This document shows, piece after piece, positions 9,167-19,700 of a DNA stretch of 39,688 bases (position 1 is the stretch's first letter; each line of letters begins with the position of its first letter). A model generated the notes under the pieces. The model did not search any database. It was not told the origin of the DNA and saw only the letters and a list, made by a program, of their open reading frames with translations. The DNA comes from Bacteroidota bacterium (lineage in GTDB: Bacteria; Bacteroidota; Bacteroidia; AKYH767-A; 2013-40CM-41-45). The stretch spans positions 10,666 through 50,353 of the forward strand of contig JAPLDB010000118.1 in assembly GCA_026391975.1 (NCBI GenBank), written 5' to 3'. The position numbers and the translations under genes are program-made.

Positions 9167-9213
9167 TCACCTAATAACCTAACCAACTTCTCAACCAATC
9201 AACTACTTAACTA
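9150..9213. repeat. cctaatcacc word repeat between convergent genes
   Basis: The end of prmC and the whole spacer to rimO consist of variants of cacctaatcacc and caaccaatcaact. The same word family occurs before aroC (30151-30216) and before the 874-residue T9SS gene (35117-35250). It appears to reach into the last codons of prmC (NHLTT). Confidence 0.55.
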
Positions 9214-10524
9214 CTAAACAACCTCCCCGTACAAATCAAACTCCGCCGCCGAAAATATTTTTACATTTACAAAGTCCCCAATTCGTGTATAAAATTTTGT
9301 GGTATCGATCAGCACTTCATTGTCCACCTCCGGTGAATCAGCTTCAGTTCGCCCGATAAAATAATTTCCTTCTTTACGGTCAATGATCACTTTATAGGTT
9401 TTACCAACCTTTGCTTCGTTTATTTCAGCAGAAATTGTTTCCTGAATCTGCATCACCTCTTCTGCACGCTGCCTTTTTACATCATCCGGGACATCATCTT
9501 TAAGTGAAAAAGCATGGGTATTCTCTTCGTGGGAATAGGTAAAAATTCCAAGTCTGTCGAAACGAGTTTCCCTTACCCAGTCTTTCATCTCCTCAAAATC
9601 TTTTTCTGTTTCACCCGGATAACCAGCTATCAATGTTGTACGGATTGTAATGCCGGGAACTTTTGCCCTGATCTCATTCACCACTTCAATTGTTTTTTCT
9701 TTGGTGATACCCCTGCGCATGCTCTTCAGCATATTGTTTGTGATGTGCTGCAGAGGAATGTCCAGGTAGTTGCAAATATTCGCACGTTCGTTCATCACAT
9801 CAAGCACATCTATCGGAAACCCGGATGGAAAAGCATAATGCAAACGGATCCACTCGATTCCTTCCACATCACTTAAATGACGGAGCAGCTCAGAAAGGTT
9901 TCTCTTTTGGTAAATGTCCAGTCCGTAATAAGTAAGGTCCTGTGCGATCAGAATTAATTCTTTCGTTCCTTTCGCTGCAAGCTGTTTTGCATGGCTGACG
10001 AGTTCTTCTATGGGTATAGAAATATGCTTTCCACGCATCAGCGGGATTGCACAAAACGAGCATGGCCTATCACAGCCTTCCGAGATTTTCAGGTATGCGA
10101 AATGCTGCGGCGTTGTAAGTAATCTTTCACCTATCAGTTCATGTTTGTAATCTGCTCCAAGTGATTTTAAAAGTCTGGGAAGATCACGCGTTCCGAAAAA
10201 TTCATCTACATTCTTTATTTCTTTTTGCAGATCCGGCTTATAGCGCTCACTAAGGCATCCAGTCACAATGAGTTTTTCAATTTTACCTTCCTCTTTGGCC
10301 CGTGCATATTCCAGGATGGTATCTATGCTCTCTTCTTTGGCATTGTCAATAAATCCACAGGTGTTGATGATCACAATTCCGGCATCTTCATCCGTGGATT
10401 CATGCGTTACATCAAACTTATTGGCGCGAAGTTGCCCCATCAAAACCTCGCTATCGTAGATATTTTTGCTACAACCAAGGGTAATGACGTTGATCTTGTT
10501 CTTTTTAATCGATTTTGTTCTCAT
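9214..10524 (-). CDS. rimO: Ribosomal protein S12 methylthiotransferase
   Basis: Radical-SAM enzyme that adds a methylthio group to an Asp of ribosomal protein S12. The N-terminal MTTase domain contains TLGCSKNIYDSE near residue 15 and TCGFIDNAKEESID near 55, with its three cluster cysteines. The radical-SAM motif CDRPCSFC lies near 150, and a C-terminal TRAM domain includes VIIDRKEGNYFIGRTEADSPEVD. The length of 436 residues matches the family, and GCSKN with SEGCDRPCSFCAIPLMRG supports RimO over MiaB. The gene ends in tandem TAGTAG, direct evidence that TAG is a normal stop here. Its -7 box (TACCTTCG) ends 7 nt before the ATG. Confidence 0.95.
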   Translation of the reverse strand: MRTKSIKKNKINVITLGCSKNIYDSEVLMGQLRANKFDVTHESTDEDAGIVIINTCGFIDNAKEESIDTILEYARAKEEGKIEKLIVTGCLSERYKPDLQKEIKNVDEFFGTRDLPRLLKSLGADYKHELIGERLLTTPQHFAYLKISEGCDRPCSFCAIPLMRGKHISIPIEELVSHAKQLAAKGTKELILIAQDLTYYGLDIYQKRNLSELLRHLSDVEGIEWIRLHYAFPSGFPIDVLDVMNERANICNYLDIPLQHITNNMLKSMRRGITKEKTIEVVNEIRAKVPGITIRTTLIAGYPGETEKDFEEMKDWVRETRFDRLGIFTYSHEENTHAFSLKDDVPDDVKRQRAEEVMQIQETISAEINEAKVGKTYKVIIDRKEGNYFIGRTEADSPEVDNEVLIDTTKFYTRIGDFVNVKIFSAAEFDLYGEVV

Positions 10525-10531
10525 CCGGCTG

Positions 10532-10598
10532 CGAAGGTAACCCTTGTTTTGAATTCATTTCAATGGCAATATTTGTTTCATGGAAATCTCTATCTTCG
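10532..10598. promoter_or_regulatory. Divergent promoter region of rimO and the NIDO-like gene
   Basis: On the minus strand TACCTTCG (10532-10539) lies just before the rimO start. On the plus strand TATCTTCG (10591-10598) lies 34 nt before the NIDO-like gene start, with a TTTG at 10572-10575 about 15 nt upstream, slightly closer than the usual -33 spacing. Both resemble TAnnTTTG with the second-last base changed. Confidence 0.5.
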
Positions 10599-10631
10599 AA
10601 AAAAATTTCACACCCTAAATTCAATATCTAT

Positions 10632-12140
10632 ATGGTCAATTTTACTAAATTCATCTCTACTTTAGGTCTGTCAGCCATTCTGCTTTCTACTGCGGGATTT
10701 GCACAACAGCCGCTAACTCCCGAAGCTCAGAAAAAAGTCAACCAGCTTAAGCTTTCTGGTCAACTGACAGGGCATGAACAACTGATCAACCAGCATCCGT
10801 CAAATGCCAGAATTACGCCACCCACGCCAAATCAGGCAGGCGAGCTTTGTAACTGCTGGATTGACCGCGATACCAGCTGGACAATTGTACCATTCGATTG
10901 CCAGGGAGTGAGTGGCGGTCCCGGCGTTGCTCCGGAATACCGTAACGATGATTGGTCTGCTTGTATCGGACTTCCCTTCAGCTTTTGTTTTTACGGGCAA
11001 CCGATAGATTCTGTCTATATTAATAACAATGGAAATATTTCAATTGGGGCAAGTTATTCAACCTATTCGCCCATTTCATTTCCAACTACTTCATTCAGCA
11101 TGATTGCTCCGCTTTGGAGTGACGTAGATACCAGGGGCCCTAACAGCGGACTTGAATATTATAAAATGACCAATACCCATCTCATCGTTCAATGGGATGG
11201 AGTTGATTATTTTAATTCTGATACGTCTTTTGGGGGCTCTACCCACCAAAGCTTATTTAATACGTACCAGTTAATTATCACCAACGGAACAGACCCGATC
11301 CTTCCTACAGGTCAAAATGTTTCATTCTGCTACAAGGATATGCAATGGACAACCGGTGATGCCTCTTTAGGTACAAATGGTTTTGGGGGCTATCCGGCTA
11401 CATGCGGAGTGAACCAGGGCAATGGAGTTGACTATTTCCAGATCGGATTGTATGATACTTCTCTTACCATCTGGGACGGACCTTATGGCCTGAATGACGG
11501 AATATATTCCCTGAGTAACCAGTCCTTCAACTTCAATGTTTGCGATTCTACAAATACGCCTCCTATTGCAGTTGCAAATTATGTTTGCGATACGCTTGTA
11601 TTATGCATCGGCGATACAGGATATATTAGTGCGGGATATCTTTCACCTGAGCCGAATCAGGTAACATCGATAGCAATGGATACTATCGGACTTCATGGAG
11701 TTTCCATACTGAATGATTCAATAGCCAATCTTGCCGGCACCAATATACAGATCATCGGCCAGCCGGGAAATGAAGGTTATCATTTATTGCACCTTTATGC
11801 AACAGACAATGGAACTCCTCAGCAGACAACAACTACTTATATAGTTGTAAGCATTCTTAATTGCTCAGTTGGCATCTCTGACCCGGGTGCGTCAGGCATT
11901 CTTCAGATCTCTCCAAATCCCGTTTCCGATTTTGTAACAGTGAATTATTCATCTGCAAGAATGGCTGCATCAAGCCTGGAGATCAGAAATGCACTTGGTC
12001 AAACAGTTAGAACTATCACTATTGATCCATCGCTTTTATTTAACAAAACGGTTTCTGTAACGGATCTTCCTGCAGGAATTTATTTCGTGCACCTTTCAAC
12101 GTCGAAAGGAATGCTGGAGCAAAAATTTATCAAGCAATAG
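10632..12140 (+). CDS. NIDO-like domain protein with T9SS sorting domain
   Basis: Secreted protein, probably cell-surface. The ATG at 10632 gives a signal peptide (MVNFTKFISTLGLSAILLST, cleaved near AGFAQ); the track's longer start overlaps the rimO promoter and is unlikely. Residues of about 70-310 resemble a nidogen (NIDO) extracellular domain, with APLWSDVDTRGP, HLIVQWDGVDYF and YQLIITNG in order and several cysteines. A linker rich in short-chain residues follows, then a T9SS type A sorting domain from about residue 420 (ISPNPVSDFV through LPAGIYFVHL to KFIKQ). Partners and ligand are unknown. It stands alone, followed by a strong terminator. Confidence 0.8.
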   Translation: MVNFTKFISTLGLSAILLSTAGFAQQPLTPEAQKKVNQLKLSGQLTGHEQLINQHPSNARITPPTPNQAGELCNCWIDRDTSWTIVPFDCQGVSGGPGVAPEYRNDDWSACIGLPFSFCFYGQPIDSVYINNNGNISIGASYSTYSPISFPTTSFSMIAPLWSDVDTRGPNSGLEYYKMTNTHLIVQWDGVDYFNSDTSFGGSTHQSLFNTYQLIITNGTDPILPTGQNVSFCYKDMQWTTGDASLGTNGFGGYPATCGVNQGNGVDYFQIGLYDTSLTIWDGPYGLNDGIYSLSNQSFNFNVCDSTNTPPIAVANYVCDTLVLCIGDTGYISAGYLSPEPNQVTSIAMDTIGLHGVSILNDSIANLAGTNIQIIGQPGNEGYHLLHLYATDNGTPQQTTTTYIVVSILNCSVGISDPGASGILQISPNPVSDFVTVNYSSARMAASSLEIRNALGQTVRTITIDPSLLFNKTVSVTDLPAGIYFVHLSTSKGMLEQKFIKQ

Positions 12141-12164
12141 TTTTCGAACTACGCTTTAAAAGAG

Positions 12165-12193
12165 AACTCTCCTTAACGGGGGAGTTTTTTTTT
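12165..12193 (+). terminator. Rho-independent terminator after the NIDO-like gene
   Basis: The stem AACTCTCC pairs with GGGGAGTT (one T-G wobble) across a short loop and runs into a tract of nine T's. It lies 24 nt after the stop codon at 12140. Confidence 0.85.
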
Positions 12194-12384
12194 GTTTCAA
12201 AATTCATCTGAATGTGAAGATTGGCAGGTATGGAAATAGTTATGCGATTAAATTTCCTCCGATTGCATTTTTATTGCGACGGATTTTCTGAATTTATTAT
12301 TTAAATGCTAAAACCGGTTCATAGGCGGTCTACGTAGGTTGTTTAAATTCTAAATTTTATAAACCCTTAATCTAACAAAATCAG

Positions 12385-14469
12385 ATGAAAAGAATTACAA
12401 AAAAATCAATTGCCTTGGCAACTGCAGGTGTAGCGATTGCTGCATTCGCATTTGTCGGCTTCCGCCAGCAAACACTGGAAGCATCAAGTCACCGGGAAGC
12501 CCCGCTGATTGCCAATGATCCGCTTGCAGACAATACGGATCTGTATGCATTTCGCAGCCCCGATGACACCAATACAGTGACCATCCTTGCTGCTTATGTA
12601 CCTGCAGAACTTCCACAGGGAGGTCCCAATTATTTTTCTTTTGGCGAAAATGTGCATTATGAAATTCATGTAAAGAATGATGCAGCTACTGCCGGCGATG
12701 ACATCACCTATCGCTTTACTTTTTCAAAAACCAATGAGGATCCTTCAACATTCTTTAATATACGTCTCGGCCAGCAAAACCTGAAGACAACTTATGTTGC
12801 TGAAAAGAGTACTGACAATGGTACCACATAGTCAGTTATTGTGAATGGCGGCATCGTTCCTCCACCTAATATCGGACCGCGTTCTATTAGTTCAGGAGTT
12901 GGACTCAATGCGCCTGATTATGAATCACTCTTTACCGCTGCAGTAACTACTGCTACCACAGGTGAAACAGTGTATTGTGGCCCGGCTGATGATCCTTTCT
13001 TTGTTGACCTTGGAGGTATCTTTGACCTCGGACAAACCCGCGCAGGCGGAACAGGTGTTGATGCACCAAAGGACGGATTGAAATGCAAAAACGTTCATGT
13101 GATAGCATTGAAAATTCCAATCAGTGATTTGCAGAAAGACGGAAAGACAGTAGCGCAGGCAGCTAACATTCTTGACGGAGATTTTGTTATTGGTGTTTGG
13201 GCCTCTTCCAGCCGGCCTGCTGTGCGCACCCTCAATGGAGATGGTACTGAAACGCACACAGGAAGCTGGGTACAGGTTTCGCGCTTGGGCATGCCGTTAA
13301 CGAATGAAGCTGTTATCCCTATTGGTAACAAAGATTACTGGAATTCTTTGACTCCTTATCAGGATGGAAATCATTTCGATAATTTTTTCTGTAACCCTGA
13401 ACTGGGATTATATATGGACGACAGCCTCTTTGGCGGAGCAGTACCTGCTATGAGCGCACTTCGAATTCAAAGAAATGCATTTACCATTTTAGGAAATGTG
13501 GATTTCGGAAATGGACATGACGGACTGAATGTGATCAAAGGACATCCTGCAACGGCCGGTACAGCACTCGACACAAATATCTTCGGAAATTATTTGCTTC
13601 GTGCAGGTCAGCCACGTTCTGTAGACTTACTTCCTATTTTTTATACCGGTGTTCCGAATCTTTCTCCTTATCAGCTGGCAACAGGAAAAACTGTTGGCAA
13701 TCCGTTGAGTGCAGGAAAACCTTTCATCAATAACTTTCTCCCTACTTTCGGTGACATGCTTCGCCTGAACATGGCTGTACCTGTAACACAGCGCAACAGT
13801 CCTGATTTCAGTACAGAAGGTATTGTTGCTGCAGCTGTTCTTGGCTTAACAGATGCACGATTCAATACCAATACCAACATGGATTTCATTCCTAACATGG
13901 ATGGCTTTCCAAACGGAAGACGTCTTGAAGATGACGTAACCCGCATCGAATTGCAGGCTGTAAGCGGCGTTGCGCTGGCTGCTGTCGGACTTTGGTATGA
14001 CGATTACCAGGGAGCAGGAAGTCCTGTCACTGCAGATTTGTTGAATGTGCTTACTTATACTACAGGTGTGGAAGCCAATGACACTACATTCCGAAGCTCA
14101 TTTCCATATGTTCAGCTTCCATGGAGCGGATATGGTTTGTGTACAGGTGGTTATGTTGTGACTGCAATTAACCAGGATGGACTTGGGGTGAATGTCGGCT
14201 CACCTGATTTATTTATGAGCGTGTTTCCAAATCCTGCGTCCGCAAACATCAGCATTAAGTATCATGTCGCTGGCGCAATGCGTGTGACCTTAAAAATTTA
14301 TGATTCGGTTGGCAACCTCATTGCTGAACCGGTGAAAGGTCAGATGAAATCAGCAGGAACTTATGTTTCTGATTATTCAACAGCCAATCTTGCAAATGCG
14401 GTTTACTTCGCCACCATATCTGCGGGGGACAATGTAGTGCAGAGTCTGCGAATCAATGTAGCCAGGTAA
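12385..14469 (+). pseudogene. DUF4331 family T9SS-secreted protein, interrupted by in-frame TAG
   Basis: DUF4331 protein of unknown function with an N-terminal signal segment (residues about 8-25) and the family opening SSHREAPLIANDP near residue 33. The track splits it into 12385-12831 and 12841-14469, but both pieces are in the same frame. They are separated only by a TAG at 12829-12831 (GGT ACC ACA TAG TCA). A TGG at that position would give TTWS, which suits the family's local pattern, so a single G-to-A change is the simplest cause. The combined length would be 694 residues, ending in a T9SS sorting domain (VFPNPASANISI and NAVYFATISAG). It heads a possible operon with a TPR protein and a HupE-like protein. 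A sequencing error or stop readthrough remains possible. Confidence 0.85.
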
Positions 14470-14492
14470 TTGGTTGAAAATAATTGTCGGGG

Positions 14493-14527
14493 GACCGGGA
14501 TTTGGACCATGAGGACCATTCCCGGTC
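14493..14527 (+). promoter_or_regulatory. Intercistronic hairpin between DUF4331 and TPR genes
   Basis: GACCGGGA (14493-14500) pairs perfectly with TCCCGGTC (14520-14527). The loop carries a tandem ggaccat repeat. A T-rich stretch begins about nine bases after the stem, so this could be a weak terminator or mRNA processing/stability element separating expression of the secreted protein from the downstream membrane proteins. Confidence 0.5.
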
Positions 14528-14564
14528 ACCCGGTAATTTTTTTAATAAATACAAAACCACGACA

Positions 14565-15884
14565 ATGAAAAAATACGCTTCACTTTTATTAATCTCTCTC
14601 TTCGCAGTCCTTACCGTTCTTATCCTTGTTTACCGCAAGCCCGCGCCTGTGTATACACTCATTGAACGAAAAAATGTAAATGATGCTGAATGGGACAATT
14701 CAAAACAGGCAATTGAAAATCTGCTTGCTGCCATCCGGACAAACCCGGGAGATTTAAAATCAAAACTGAAACTCGCTTATGCATATATCCAGGAAGGGCG
14801 CACTTCCGGAAATCATGCTTATTATGATAAAGCTGCCCTCTCACTCTGCGATGAAATACTTGATAAGCAAATGGAAAATTATGAAGCAATTTGTGCAAAA
14901 GCAACTGTGCTTCTTTCACAGCATCATTTTTCTGAAGCCAAACCGCTTGCGGAAAAAGCAATCACCATCAATCCATACAATTCAGCAGCGTATGGAATCC
15001 TCACAGATTCCTATGTTGAACTAGGTGATTATAAAAAAGCAATTACTGCCGCTGATAAAATGGTAAGCACGCGACCGGATATCCGTTCGTATTCGCGTGT
15101 TTCATACCTGCGCGAAATTATGGGTGATACTCCCGGGGCAATTGATGCGATGAAACTGGCCGTAAGCTGCGGCTATCCCGGCTATGAGCAAACAGCGTGG
15201 ACGCGTTGCCAGCTGGCACGCCTGTATGAGAATACCACTCAACTCGACAATGCCAACCTACAGTATGAAATCGCTTTAAGTGAAAGACCAATGTATGCTT
15301 TCGCAATTGCCGGGCAGGGAAGGCTGGCGAAGTCAAATGGGAATTATCCTCTTGCCATTCAAAAATTTGAACTCGCATCGAGGCTCGTGAATGATTTTTC
15401 TTTTGACCAGGAATTGACAGAGTTGTACCACCTCAATAGTGAACCGAAGAAGGCCTATGAATATTCGCAAAAAACAATTGAAGACCTGGCCGGTATTTCC
15501 GGAAAAGAAAGCGAATCGAACCACGGTCATTACGCAGACAGGGAGTTGGCTTATGCATATCTGAATGCTTATGATTATTCTTTGGCACTCAGGCATGCTC
15601 TCATCGAATACCATCGCAGACCTGAAAACATTGATGTAAATCAAACGCTGGCCTGGGTGTATTATAAACTCGGGGATTATAATAATGCTGACAAGTATAT
15701 GAATGTGGCTATGAAAACGAATTCGAAGAACCCTGTTCTGCTGTATGAAGCCGGACTCGTTAAAAAGGCTGCGGGTAATTTTTCTGAGGGCAATCAATTG
15801 ATGAGCGATGCATTAAAGCGCAATCCATTCCTGTCACCCGTATTGAAATGGGAGGGAAGCCGCCAGGTTGCATTGTTGAATTAA
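14565..15884 (+). CDS. Membrane-anchored tetratricopeptide repeat protein
   Basis: The ATG at 14565 gives a short N-terminus followed by a hydrophobic segment (YASLLLISLFAVLTVLILVY, residues about 3-22), so the protein is probably anchored in the inner membrane or exported with its repeats outside the cytoplasm. The rest (to residue 439) is helical TPR-like sequence, for example AAYGILTDSYVELGDYKKAI and QTLAWVYYKLGDYNNADKYM. The longer track start adds residues derived from the intercistronic hairpin and was rejected. TPR arrays usually mediate protein-protein contacts; here the candidate partners are the flanking DUF4331 and HupE-like proteins. Function unknown. Confidence 0.85.
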   Translation: MKKYASLLLISLFAVLTVLILVYRKPAPVYTLIERKNVNDAEWDNSKQAIENLLAAIRTNPGDLKSKLKLAYAYIQEGRTSGNHAYYDKAALSLCDEILDKQMENYEAICAKATVLLSQHHFSEAKPLAEKAITINPYNSAAYGILTDSYVELGDYKKAITAADKMVSTRPDIRSYSRVSYLREIMGDTPGAIDAMKLAVSCGYPGYEQTAWTRCQLARLYENTTQLDNANLQYEIALSERPMYAFAIAGQGRLAKSNGNYPLAIQKFELASRLVNDFSFDQELTELYHLNSEPKKAYEYSQKTIEDLAGISGKESESNHGHYADRELAYAYLNAYDYSLALRHALIEYHRRPENIDVNQTLAWVYYKLGDYNNADKYMNVAMKTNSKNPVLLYEAGLVKKAAGNFSEGNQLMSDALKRNPFLSPVLKWEGSRQVALLN

Positions 15885-15920
15885 TTATTGGCGAGACGAA
15901 TGAAAGAAATAATAAACGCA

Positions 15921-16580
15921 ATGAAAATTAAAACCGGATGGATCATCCCTTTTCTGATATTTATTTTTCCGAATATTGTTTCGGCACACGCCATTAATTA
16001 CGATGTGGAATCACTCTCTTCGACAGGAGTTGCGGGTTACTATGTAAGGCTTGGTTTCACACATATACTCCCGTTTGGTTTTGATCACATCCTTTTTATT
16101 CTCGGCATCTTTTTTCTCAACCCCAACCTACGCGCTGTACTTTGGCAGGCAACAGCATTTACCATTGCACACAGTATCACGCTTGCACTTGCAGCAACAG
16201 GAGTCATTCACCCGTTATCATCCATTATTGAACCCATCATTGCATTAAGTATTGCATTCATTGCCATTGAAAATATATTTATTACTTCACTGAAATGGTG
16301 GCGTGTGCTGATTGTATTTGGTTTCGGACTTGTGCATGGAATGGGTTTCGCAGGCGCACTGGCGGAAATCGGACTTCCCGAGAAAAACCTGCTCACTTCC
16401 ATCATTGGATTTAATATTGGCGTTGAACTCGGGCAAATAACCATTATCCTGCTTGCCAACTATATTCTCATCAGGTGGATTAAAGACAAACAATGGTACA
16501 GGCCACGGTTTTTAGTCCCGGCGTCACTTTCAATCGCTTTATTTGCATTGTGGCTCACTTATGAAAGACTGGGCCTTTGA
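15921..16580 (+). CDS. HupE/UreJ family integral membrane protein
   Basis: Polytopic membrane protein of the HupE/UreJ_2 group; HupE and UreJ relatives are associated with nickel uptake, but the substrate of this branch is not established. The N-terminus MKIKTGWIIPFLIFIFPNIV looks like a signal peptide ending near SAHA. The family signature FGFDHILFILGIFFL lies near residue 55, and VHGMGFAGALAEIGL near 142. About six further membrane segments follow. I prefer the ATG at 15921; the ATG at 15900 is a possible alternative adding seven residues. It lies 36 bp after the TPR gene on the same strand, so the three genes probably form one unit. Conserved His and Asp in the signatures could bind metal. 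Confidence 0.85.
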   Translation: MKIKTGWIIPFLIFIFPNIVSAHAINYDVESLSSTGVAGYYVRLGFTHILPFGFDHILFILGIFFLNPNLRAVLWQATAFTIAHSITLALAATGVIHPLSSIIEPIIALSIAFIAIENIFITSLKWWRVLIVFGFGLVHGMGFAGALAEIGLPEKNLLTSIIGFNIGVELGQITIILLANYILIRWIKDKQWYRPRFLVPASLSIALFALWLTYERLGL

Positions 16581-16703
16581 CTTTGTTTACTCCATCATCT
16601 TCAACCCTTTTCTTTTTATGAACATCAGCATTTTTCTTTTCACTTTTTGGTACATTCGCTGAATAGGTTCCAGGCAAATAAAGCTTGAGACCCTGATTCA
16701 AAA

Positions 16704-19700
16704 ATGCAGTTTTCCCACCTCCACTCACATACACAATTCTCTCTTCTCGACGGCGCAGCAAGCATTTCAGGCCTTTATAAAAAGGCAGTGAAAGACAACA
16801 TGCGCGCAATTGCAATCACTGATCATGGAAACATGTTCGGTGTATTCAAGTTTGTGGCTGAAGCAACCAAGCATAACAAAGAAGGAGTGAAAGTCAAACC
16901 AATTGTTGGGTGTGAGTTTTACCTGGTGGCTGACCGGCACAAAAGGCAATTTACAAAAGAAGTTAGAGATGAACGGGCACACCAGTTATTCCTTGCGAAG
17001 AATGCAGAAGGGTATAAGAACCTCATTAAGCTTTGTTCGCTCGGTTACATGGAAGGACTTTATGGAAAGTATCCGCGTATTGATAAGGAACTTGTGCTGA
17101 AGTACCATAAAGGATTGATTGCAACCACTTGTTGTCTTGCTGCAGAAGTGCCGAGAGCAATCATCAAAAAAGGTGAAGCGGAAGCAGAGAAGATTTTTAA
17201 ATGGTGGCTGGATCTATTCGGAGAAGATTATTACATCGAGCTTCAACGTCACGATATTCCTGAACAGAGAATTGTCAACGAAGTTTTATTGAAGTGGTCA
17301 CTTAAGTACAATGTGAAGGTGATCGCTACCAACGATTCTCATTACGTGAACCAGGCAGATTCAAATGCACATGACATCCTGCTTTGTATCAACACGGGAG
17401 AAAAACAGGCGACTGAAAAAGCAAAGGACGGCGATGAAGAAAATAATCAGAAGGGCAAACGGTTCGCTTTTTACAATGATCAGTTTTATTTCAAGACCAC
17501 TGAAGAGATGTCAACACTTTTCAGTGATGTGCCCGAGGCAATTGACAATACCAATGAGATCGTTGACAAAGTTGAATTATTAAAACTAAAGCAGGATATT
17601 TTACTCCCGAATTTTGTAATCCCTGAAGGTTTTAAAGATCAGGATGCATACCTCGAACACCTCACTTATACCGGAGCGAAAGAAAGGTACAAGGAAATAA
17701 CACCGGACGTTGAAGAGCGTTTGAAGTTTGAACTCTTTACCATCAGAACGATGGGATTTGCGGGATACTTTTTGATTGTATCAGATTTTATCAAACATGG
17801 ACGTGATGTAGGCGTGTTTATCGGCCCCGGCCGGGGAAGTGCTGCGGGCTCTGTGGTGGCTTATTGTACGGGTATCACAAACATTGATCCTATAAAGTAC
17901 AATTTGCTCTTTGAAAGATTCCTGAATCCCGACCGCAAGAGCATGCCCGATATTGATACTGACTTTGACGACGTCGGGAGGCAAAAAGTAATTGACTATG
18001 TAGTAGAAAAATACGGCCGTAACCAGGTGGCACAGATTGTTACCTATGGTACCATGGCCGCCAAGATGAGCATCAAGGATGTTGCGCGCGTTCTGGATCT
18101 TCCATTACCGGAAGCCAATGCACTTGCGAAACTTGTTCCTGAGCGCCCGGGCATCGAACTCAATAACATCATGACTGCTCCGCTCGATGGAGATAAAGGA
18201 CTGAAATCATTTCTACAAAGCGATGAAATTGAAGACGTAAAAAAGTTGCGGAAAATTGCAGAAGGAAAAGACCTGCAGGCCGCAGTGATTAAAGAAGCCC
18301 TTATTCTTGAAGGAAGCGTTCGAAATACCGGCATTCATGCGGCAGGAATCATCATCGCACCGATGGATCTCACGGAAATTATTCCTGTTGCAACTTCAAA
18401 GGAAACGGAATTGCTGATTACTCAATTTGAAGGAAAAGTTATTGAAGATGCAGGTGTGCTGAAGATGGACTTTCTCGGTTTGAAAACACTGACTATCATC
18501 AGAGATGCACTTGAACTTATTGAACATCATCATGGTGTAAAAATTGATATCGATAAGATTCCGCTTGACGACAAGAAAACACTGGAGCTTTACCAGCGCG
18601 CAGAAACCAATGCAACATTCCAGTTTGAATCGGCTGGAATGCAGAAGTACCTGAAAGATCTCAAGCCTGATAAGTTTGAAGACCTCATTGCAATGAATGC
18701 GCTTTTCCGTCCGGGACCGCTGGCTTACATTCCTGAATTCATTGACAGGAAACACGGAAGAAAAAGGATCGTGTATGACGTTCCTGAAATGGAAGAATAT
18801 TTAAAGGACACCTATGGCATCACAGTTTACCAGGAACAGGTGATGTTGCTTTCTCAAAAGCTGGCCGGCTTTACAAAAGGCGAAGCGGATGTTCTGCGCA
18901 AAGCAATGGGAAAGAAAGACCGTGCAACACTGGATAAAATGAAGAGCAGGTTTATCGAGGGGACGACTGCAAAAAATCTCGATGCAAAAATTTGCGAGAA
19001 GGTGTGGACAGACTGGGAAGCATTTGCGCAGTATGCATTCAATAAATCACATTCTACATGTTATGCATTTGTTGCATTTCAGACGGCCTATTTAAAAACG
19101 CATTATCCGGCAGAGTACATGAGTTCTGTGCTTACACACAACCTGAGCCAAATCGAAAAGATTACTTTTTTCATGGAAGAATGCAGAAGAATGAATGTGC
19201 CTGTCCTTGGTCCCGATGTAAATGAAAGTCATTACAACTTTGGCGTGAACGGCAAGGGAGAAATCCGCTTTGGTTTGGGAGCAGTGAAGGGAGTAGGAGA
19301 AGGTGCTGTTCAGGCCATCATTGAAGAGCGCACCAAGAACGGAGCTTTTTCAGATATTTTTGAACTTGCCCAGCGCGTCAGCACAAAGGCCGTCAACAAA
19401 CGCTGCCTTGAAAGTCTGGCAATGGCAGGGGCACTGGATTGTTTCGAAGGAATACACCGTGCACAATATTTTGCAGGTGATGCAAAAGACCCCGTACCGG
19501 GAATTGAACGCGTCACAAAATTTGCTTCTGCCTTCAGCAATAATAGTTCTTCAATGACGAATACGTTATTTGGCGAAGACCATCACGATACGATTACGGT
19601 TCCTGTGCTGCCCGACGTTGCTCCATGGAATTCACTGGAGAAACTGAGAAAAGAAAAAGAAGTGATCGGTTTTTACATCAGCGGACATCCGTTGGATGAA

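Noticed and set aside
16555-16815. 86-codon minus-strand ORF across the dnaE start
   Set aside because: It lies antisense to the conserved DnaE N-terminus and the HupE end, shows no recognised domain and has no clear start signal.
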